A DNA stretch of 64,000 nt from Paenarthrobacter ilicis. GTDB lineage: Bacteria > Actinomycetota > Actinomycetes > Actinomycetales > Micrococcaceae. The stretch lies in contig NZ_JAFBCD010000001.1 of NCBI RefSeq assembly GCF_016907545.1, positions 3,844,001 to 3,908,000 on the forward strand, read 5' to 3'. Made by a program: the position numbers and the translations under genes. The notes below the pieces were generated by a model, which saw only the letters and a list, made by a program, of their open reading frames with translations, was not told where the DNA came from and searched no databases. Shown here piece after piece: positions 59,381 to 64,000 of this stretch. Numbering within the stretch: position 1 is the first letter of the stretch; each line of letters begins with the position of its first letter.

Positions 59381-59947
59381 ATGGACCGCATGAAACTTGG
59401 AGGCTTCACAGGCGCCGGCTACGACAAGGGGCGGGGCTTGCTGTGGCAGGCCGCCTGGTTTGCCGTTCAGAATCTTGTTTTCAGGGCATGGTGGTGCCCG
59501 TCCTCCCTGCGGGTCCGCATCCTGCGGGCTTTTGGAGCCTCAGTCGGCCACGGCGTGAAGATCCGCCATGGCGTCACGGTTCACTGGCCGTGGAAGTTGA
59601 GCGTGGGAAACAACGTGTGGATTGGCGTGGATGCCTGGATCCTGAACCTTGAGCCCGTGGACATCGGCTCGGACTGCTGCATTTCCCAGGGCGCTTTCCT
59701 CTGCACGGGAAGCCACTCCTTCACCTCCCCCACCTTCGAATTCGACAACGCGCCCATAGCAATCGGCAACGGCACGTGGGTGGGCGCCCGGGCAACGGTG
59801 CTGCGGGGCGTGACCATTGGTGAGGCGTGCCTGGTGGGGGCCTCGGTTCTTGTGGTGAAGGATGTTCCCTCCGGAACCCGGGTCCTCTCGCCTGCCGGCG
59901 CTTCCCTGCCCATGCCTTCTTTGCACCGGACCGGTGGGGTGCATTGA
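59381..59947 (+). CDS. WcaF-type acetyltransferase, left-handed beta helix
   Basis: 188 residues from ATG at 59381 (AGGA 8 nt upstream). The first 60 residues are WcaF-like, then a hexapeptide-repeat beta helix (about 60-165) with GASVGHGVKIRHGVTV, ISQGAFLCTGSHSF, and GNGTWVGARATVLRGVTIG. The catalytic His is likely in TGSHSF. It probably acetylates a sugar of the polysaccharide. A longer upstream frame is not used. The next gene's TTG overlaps its stop. Confidence 0.85.
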   Translation: MDRMKLGGFTGAGYDKGRGLLWQAAWFAVQNLVFRAWWCPSSLRVRILRAFGASVGHGVKIRHGVTVHWPWKLSVGNNVWIGVDAWILNLEPVDIGSDCCISQGAFLCTGSHSFTSPTFEFDNAPIAIGNGTWVGARATVLRGVTIGEACLVGASVLVVKDVPSGTRVLSPAGASLPMPSLHRTGGVH

Positions 59948-61242
59948 TCACCCTTGCCGTATGGATCGGCTTCTGTTTGGTTCTCAGCATCGTTTTTCTC
60001 CGGCGGATGCATTTTGTGCTCGCTGCGGTGATCGTGGCGAGGATCCTTATCCCCGGCGTGGTCCAGAACGAGGTCATGACGGGCCTGCACCCTTCCACGT
60101 ATTTGTTCCTGGTGTTCCTTGTTGTCCAAGCCGCGTTTGCCCCGGCCCGCTTCCTGCAGGCTCTCCGCTCGGCCGGCTTATGGCCGCAGCTGGTCCTCGC
60201 CGCCATAGCGGCAGTGATGATGGCCGACGTCGGAAATCCCGGCAGCGCTGGACTGCTGGATACCGCCATGTTCGTCCTGGGCATGGTGTGGGCGCCGTAC
60301 TACGTGTATGTCTTCATGCGGCACGCTATCCGCACCATCCCCGCAGCCGGGGTCACGTTGGTGGTCACCTTTGTTCTCCTGGCGTTGGCGGAGGTGGTGC
60401 TGTCCCAACTGCAGGTGGCTACCGGCCGGCCGCTTGTCTGGGAGGATGCTTTTTCCCGCATCTGGCTCACCGGAACCAGGTCCGAGCTTGGTGCCGCGAT
60501 CGGCACTTTTGGCCACGGCATCCAGGTGGGGGTATTTTTTGCGGCCGTGATGCCGCTGCTCGCTTGGGTTCGCTCGGCACTGCTGCGGTATGCGGTGGCT
60601 TCAGCAATCCTGGTCACGGTTCCGTTGGCCTACGGGCGCATGGGCTTGGTCCTCACGGTCATTGGATTTGTGTTCCTCATGACCCTGGGCAGCCGTCACC
60701 TTATCCGCAGTGTGCTGTTCGGTGCGGTTGCTGTTGCTGCGTTGGTGGTCAGCATCCAGGGCGTGGCGGGTGAAAAGCTGCTGTTGAAGTTCGAGGACGA
60801 CAACGGTTCGGCCGCCCTCCGCGTTGCTGCCTTCGACTGGTTCTGGGCCCACACCGGGGAATTCACGGCGGGCGGCTACCCGGGTGACCGGGACCTCAAG
60901 GGCGTGGGCACTTTGGGGTCCAGCCTGGAAAACGGCTACTTCATGATGGCGCTGATGTTCGGCATTGTGGCTGTCCTGGCGTTCGTGATTTTCATGGTTT
61001 TCCTCCTCGCCACAAACTTCAGGTCTGGCAACAGGGACACCTGGCCGGGGGTGGCATCGGCCGCCTTGGTCATTGTGGCCATCAACGGCTACAGCTCCAT
61101 CGGCGGCAATTCCGTTGACGTGCATCTCTTTTGGTTCGTGCTGGCGATGAGCAGCTGCTCTCCCGCGCTGACCGCCCAAGCCGGGGTCCGGCGTCGTAAG
61201 GCAGTTCCTTACAGTTCCTGGCGGGCCCAGTTGGCGTCATGA
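59944..61242 (+). CDS. O-antigen-polymerase-like membrane protein (Wzy-type)
   Basis: 432 residues from TTG at 59944, overlapping the acetyltransferase stop (TTGA). Ten or more membrane helices, and a long outer loop (about 285-340) with FDWFWAHTGEFTAGGYPGDRDLKGVGTLGSSLENGYF, the kind of loop seen in Wzy/WaaL polymerases. No standard motif proves it; position between acetyltransferase and flippase supports it. It would join repeat units at the outer face. Confidence 0.78.
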   Translation: MITLAVWIGFCLVLSIVFLRRMHFVLAAVIVARILIPGVVQNEVMTGLHPSTYLFLVFLVVQAAFAPARFLQALRSAGLWPQLVLAAIAAVMMADVGNPGSAGLLDTAMFVLGMVWAPYYVYVFMRHAIRTIPAAGVTLVVTFVLLALAEVVLSQLQVATGRPLVWEDAFSRIWLTGTRSELGAAIGTFGHGIQVGVFFAAVMPLLAWVRSALLRYAVASAILVTVPLAYGRMGLVLTVIGFVFLMTLGSRHLIRSVLFGAVAVAALVVSIQGVAGEKLLLKFEDDNGSAALRVAAFDWFWAHTGEFTAGGYPGDRDLKGVGTLGSSLENGYFMMALMFGIVAVLAFVIFMVFLLATNFRSGNRDTWPGVASAALVIVAINGYSSIGGNSVDVHLFWFVLAMSSCSPALTAQAGVRRRKAVPYSSWRAQLAS

Positions 61243-62564
61243 GCACAGGCACCCATGGAAGCAGGATTTTTTACGCAGTCGCCGGTTCGGCCGTCACGCC
61301 CTTGATGTCACTGGCCACGGCGCCCATCCTGGCCCAGGCGTTGGGCGTGGAGGGCCGCGGTGACCTGGCGGCAGGCATGGCGCCCATGCTGTTTGCGGTG
61401 GCTGTTGGCGGCCTGGGCATTCCGGAAGCCTTGACGTTCCATGTGGCCCGGCAGGCGCGGGGTGCCCGCCGATCGGTGCGGAGGGCCTTCGCCCTTTTGA
61501 CGGTACTCGGCATACTCTCGGCAGGCGCGGTGGCGTGGAGCGCACCGCTGTTGGCCGGAGACAACCCTGACATCCGGCAGCTGATGTATGTGACCGCGGT
61601 GCTGTGCGTGCCCACGTATTGGGCTTCCATTCCCGCTAGCGTCCTGGCCGGCACCCATGCCTGGAAGCTATCGGCGGTGGTTGACTTCGCTGTGGCCGTG
61701 GTGCGGCTGCTGCTCCTGGCAGCGTTGGCGTGGACCGACGCACTCACCCCCTTGAGCGCCACCGTGGTGATGCTGGGCGTGCCGCTCATCAAGGGAGTTG
61801 CCACCTTCCCCTACCTGCTCAAGTACCGCCGCGGACACGGGAGCGCCACGGCCAAGAGGGTCCGACTGCTCAGCTACGGAAGCCGGTTGTGGATCGGATC
61901 ATTGGCGGGCGTCATGTTGTTGCGGCTGGACCAGCTGCTGATGGTTCCGCTGGCCGGTGCTGTGCAGCTGGGGCTCTACGCGGTGGCCGTCAGCGTGGGC
62001 GAAATTCCGGCGGTCCTCGCCGGCGCGGTCCGAAACGTCGTGTTTTCCGCGGACGCAGCGGAAGCGGACGACGGCGGAGCAACCGACCGCCTTCAGCAAA
62101 CCGCGCGCCTCACTTCCGCAGCCGCCGTCGGGGCAGGTTTAGCCATCGGATCGGTGCTGCCATGGGCAGTTCCGCTGTTTTTCGGTCCGCAGTTTGAGCA
62201 GGCCGTGGCGGTGGCATGGGTGGTGCTGGCCGGAGTGGTGCTGGGAACTCCAGGATCCGTTGCCGGTGCAGGGTTGAGCGCGCGCGGGCGTCCCGGTCTC
62301 CGGAGCTGGGGAATGGTGATCGGGGCACTGTTCAACACCGCCGTGCTCCTTGCCGCTGTTCCCGCTCTTGGTGCCTTGGGCGCAGCACTGGCCACCGTGG
62401 CCGGGAGCGTCATCGCCGGGACCATGAACATCGTGTGGCTGCGGCTGAAGTTCGGGATCCGCGTGGCTGGCTTTTACGGACTCAGGCGAAGCGACCTGCA
62501 ACTGGTGTTGAAGAAACTCGTTCGAACAACAAGGAAGAAGAACGTACATGCCGTTTCCATCTAG
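61239..62564 (+). CDS. Polysaccharide flippase (Wzx/MATE-like)
   Basis: 441 residues, about 12 membrane helices, polysaccharide synthase type. The N-terminal LATAPILAQALGVEGRGDLAAGMA is typical of the MVF/oligosaccharide flippase group; other signs are LLRLDQLLMVPLAG near 228 and a basic C-terminus. ATG overlaps the previous stop (ATGA). It would carry lipid-linked units across the membrane. Confidence 0.85.
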   Translation: MSTGTHGSRIFYAVAGSAVTPLMSLATAPILAQALGVEGRGDLAAGMAPMLFAVAVGGLGIPEALTFHVARQARGARRSVRRAFALLTVLGILSAGAVAWSAPLLAGDNPDIRQLMYVTAVLCVPTYWASIPASVLAGTHAWKLSAVVDFAVAVVRLLLLAALAWTDALTPLSATVVMLGVPLIKGVATFPYLLKYRRGHGSATAKRVRLLSYGSRLWIGSLAGVMLLRLDQLLMVPLAGAVQLGLYAVAVSVGEIPAVLAGAVRNVVFSADAAEADDGGATDRLQQTARLTSAAAVGAGLAIGSVLPWAVPLFFGPQFEQAVAVAWVVLAGVVLGTPGSVAGAGLSARGRPGLRSWGMVIGALFNTAVLLAAVPALGALGAALATVAGSVIAGTMNIVWLRLKFGIRVAGFYGLRRSDLQLVLKKLVRTTRKKNVHAVSI

Positions 62565-63450
62565 CCCAAGGCAGCAGCTTGCCTTGGACAGTCCCTTGCC
62601 GGGATTCCCCCGGGCTGCCTGCAAAGCAGCCCTGATCGGTGCGCTGAGGCGGCGCAACCACTTTTCCCGGCAGAGCGTGAGGGGCTCCGCCCGCGCGGTG
62701 GTCAGCATGACCTCCTACGGCAAGCGTTTGGACATCGTGGGGCATGCTTTGGAATCCCTGGCTGCGGGGTCGGTCCGGCCAGCCCGTTTGATCCTTTGGG
62801 TGGATGAACCGGCGTTCGTTGTTTCCCGCTATCCCATGCTCCAGCGCTTGGAGCGAAGGGGGCTGGAAATCCTCCACTGCGAAGACCTGGGACCGTACAA
62901 GAAGTACTACCCGTACTGTTCCGCCTACTCCCGTGACAACCTGCCCCTGGTCCTGGCCGACGACGATTTGTTGTATCCGCGGCGGTGGTTGGAAGTGCTT
63001 CTGAGGGCCTACAACTCCAGTGGCCCCGACGAGATCCCCGCCTACCGGGCCCACCGCATGCACACCTTGCCTGATGGAACACTCGGCGCCTACAACAACT
63101 GGCGCCCGGCACCTGTGGGGTCCTCCAGCCATGCCAACTTCCTGACGGGTGGAGCCGGAGTGATACTCCCTCCCCGGATGCAGGAAGCTATCCGCCAAGC
63201 AGGCACGGCCTTCCGGGAACTGGCACCGCGCGCGGATGATATTTGGTTGAATGCCCTGGCCATCCGTTCCGGCGTCCAGCGCCGCGTCATCAACGCCGAA
63301 GGGCAGCACCTCACCCTCTACCCACGCTCGCAAGGCGATGCCCTGCATAACCACAACGTGGGACAGGGACACAACGACGTCCAGTTGGCCGCCGTCTTTG
63401 GGCCGGCTGAGATCGCAGCCGTGGCTGCAGAAATGGCAGGCCGTCCATGA
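62548..63450 (+). CDS. Glycosyltransferase-like protein with DDD motif
   Basis: 300 residues, GT-A-like. VVSMTSYGKRLDIVGHALESL at about 51-71 starts the nucleotide-binding part, and LVLADDDLLYPRRWLE at about 133-148 has the acidic metal-binding DDD. HANFLTGGAGVILPP and DDIWLNALAIRSG are also acceptor-domain features seen in this family of capsule and hemolysin-like glycosyltransferases. AAGGAAG lies 8 nt before ATG 62548, within the flippase end (17-nt overlap). Confidence 0.82.
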   Translation: MPFPSSPRQQLALDSPLPGFPRAACKAALIGALRRRNHFSRQSVRGSARAVVSMTSYGKRLDIVGHALESLAAGSVRPARLILWVDEPAFVVSRYPMLQRLERRGLEILHCEDLGPYKKYYPYCSAYSRDNLPLVLADDDLLYPRRWLEVLLRAYNSSGPDEIPAYRAHRMHTLPDGTLGAYNNWRPAPVGSSSHANFLTGGAGVILPPRMQEAIRQAGTAFRELAPRADDIWLNALAIRSGVQRRVINAEGQHLTLYPRSQGDALHNHNVGQGHNDVQLAAVFGPAEIAAVAAEMAGRP

Positions 63451-64000
63451 TGCGCCCGGACACCCCCCACCCTTCCAACCACACCGTGCTGGTTCATCCG
63501 TTCGGGAACGAGAATGTGCGGCAAACCCTGTCCGCCCTCAGTGAGCATCAGCTTCTGGCGTCCTTCGTGACGTCCATCGGGTGGACCCGGCCCGGATCCC
63601 TGGCACGCTTTCGGGCGGCAAGATCACTGATTGACCGCCGGTTGTTTCCCATGGTGGAGGACAAGGACCTGCACGTAGCACCCGCCAGGGAGCTTGTCCG
63701 GAACGTCCTCCTGCGGGCGCAGCCTGCCCCGGTGAGGCGGCTTGGCGCAGCTTCCGGACCACTGTCTGCCCACTGGGTTGCCCACAAGGTGGAGACCCAG
63801 GCGATCAAAACCCTTCTCAGCGCCGACGGGCCACGGAGCGTTTATGGGTATTCGACGTTCGCCGCCAGGGTTTTTGAAGCGGCGCGGCCCCTCGGCATGG
63901 AAACAGTTTTGGAGGTACCCCACGTGCACTGGGCTACCACCAGGTACTGGGCAGAAAGACTGGTGGACCGGGAACCCGGCTGGGCGGTGACGGCCCGGCA
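63447..64000 (+). CDS. Glycosyltransferase, N-terminal part (window edge)
   Basis: A frame open to the right edge, 184 codons visible. The ATG at 63447 overlaps the previous stop (ATGA). The N-terminal NHTVLVHPFGNENVRQTLSAL and VYGYSTFAARVFEAARPLGM with VLEVPHVHW resemble GT-B (GT4) transferases with an exposed DxH loop. The donor-binding domain lies beyond the edge. The frame has no stop inside the window. Confidence 0.75.
   Translation, partial: MMRPDTPHPSNHTVLVHPFGNENVRQTLSALSEHQLLASFVTSIGWTRPGSLARFRAARSLIDRRLFPMVEDKDLHVAPARELVRNVLLRAQPAPVRRLGAASGPLSAHWVAHKVETQAIKTLLSADGPRSVYGYSTFAARVFEAARPLGMETVLEVPHVHWATTRYWAERLVDREPGWAVTAR

Noticed and set aside
1..64000. tRNA, rRNA, CRISPR or insertion sequences
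   Set aside because: No cloverleaf with a T-loop, spaced direct repeats or transposase motifs were seen on reading both strands.

Overview
The window is 64 kb of high-GC DNA, densely packed with genes. Frequent GTG and TTG starts, many 1-4 nt gene overlaps and the gene families present point to an actinobacterium of the Micrococcaceae, most like Arthrobacter or Paenarthrobacter. The lineage is inferred from family content: a Corynebacterium-type quinate/shikimate dehydrogenase, a QuiC fusion, AztABCD, CsoR-CopZ-CopA, sortase C pili and an orphan WXG100 protein. No rRNA, tRNA, CRISPR array, insertion sequence or prophage gene was seen. It reads as ordinary chromosome with accessory blocks.

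Layout. 1-7.1 kb: a catabolic module for shikimate/quinate to protocatechuate to beta-carboxymuconate (quinate/shikimate dehydrogenase, QuiC, PcaH, PcaG, PcaB start), an IclR regulator and a divergent MHS-type transporter, with paired palindromic operators in the intergenic region. 7.1-9.9 kb: a large secreted metzincin protease with ten FG-GAP repeats. 10-18.8 kb: a MoaD-like protein with a BNR-repeat protein, an MmyB-type regulator with a divergent MFS pump, a PEP mutase/isocitrate lyase family enzyme, a flavin monooxygenase, an LssY_C membrane protein and an epimerase. 18.9-23.9 kb: a zinc ABC system (AztA, AztB, AztC and two AztD-like lipoproteins) with a Zur-like box. 24.1-27.4 kb: a GH13 trehalose-synthase-like enzyme and PPK2. 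27.5-31.9 kb: MurR/RpiR regulator, exo-muramidase NamZ and secreted NagZ-type GH3. 33.5-36.5 kb: CsoR, CopZ, CopA copper efflux with twin operators. 36.5-38.9 kb: DUF2277, WXG100, an EamA transporter and a CGNR-type regulator. 38.9-44.4 kb: a sortase-assembled pilus operon (tip pilin, major pilin, class C sortase). 44.4-49 kb: small membrane proteins, a MATE pump, a monooxygenase-like protein, DoxX and a double-hotdog thioesterase. 49-64 kb: an exopolysaccharide region with a LMW tyrosine phosphatase, a large LuxR (LAL) regulator, a nonsense-interrupted LuxR-type regulator, UDP-glucose dehydrogenase, a nucleotidyltransferase-fold protein, GDP-fucose synthesis (gmd, fcl), glycosyltransferases, an acetyltransferase, a polymerase and a flippase. 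The cluster runs off the right edge.

The parts best deserving a second look are the doubled AztD system with an apparently leaderless aztA promoter inside a Zur-like box, the hairpin between pilin and sortase genes, the in-frame stop in the second LuxR gene, the MoaD/BNR pair, the nested inverted repeat near 47.9 kb, and the set of CRP/GlxR-like boxes in front of operons for outside substrates or surface structures. I found no system I can confidently call wholly undescribed. All family names come from reading motifs by eye; no search was run.
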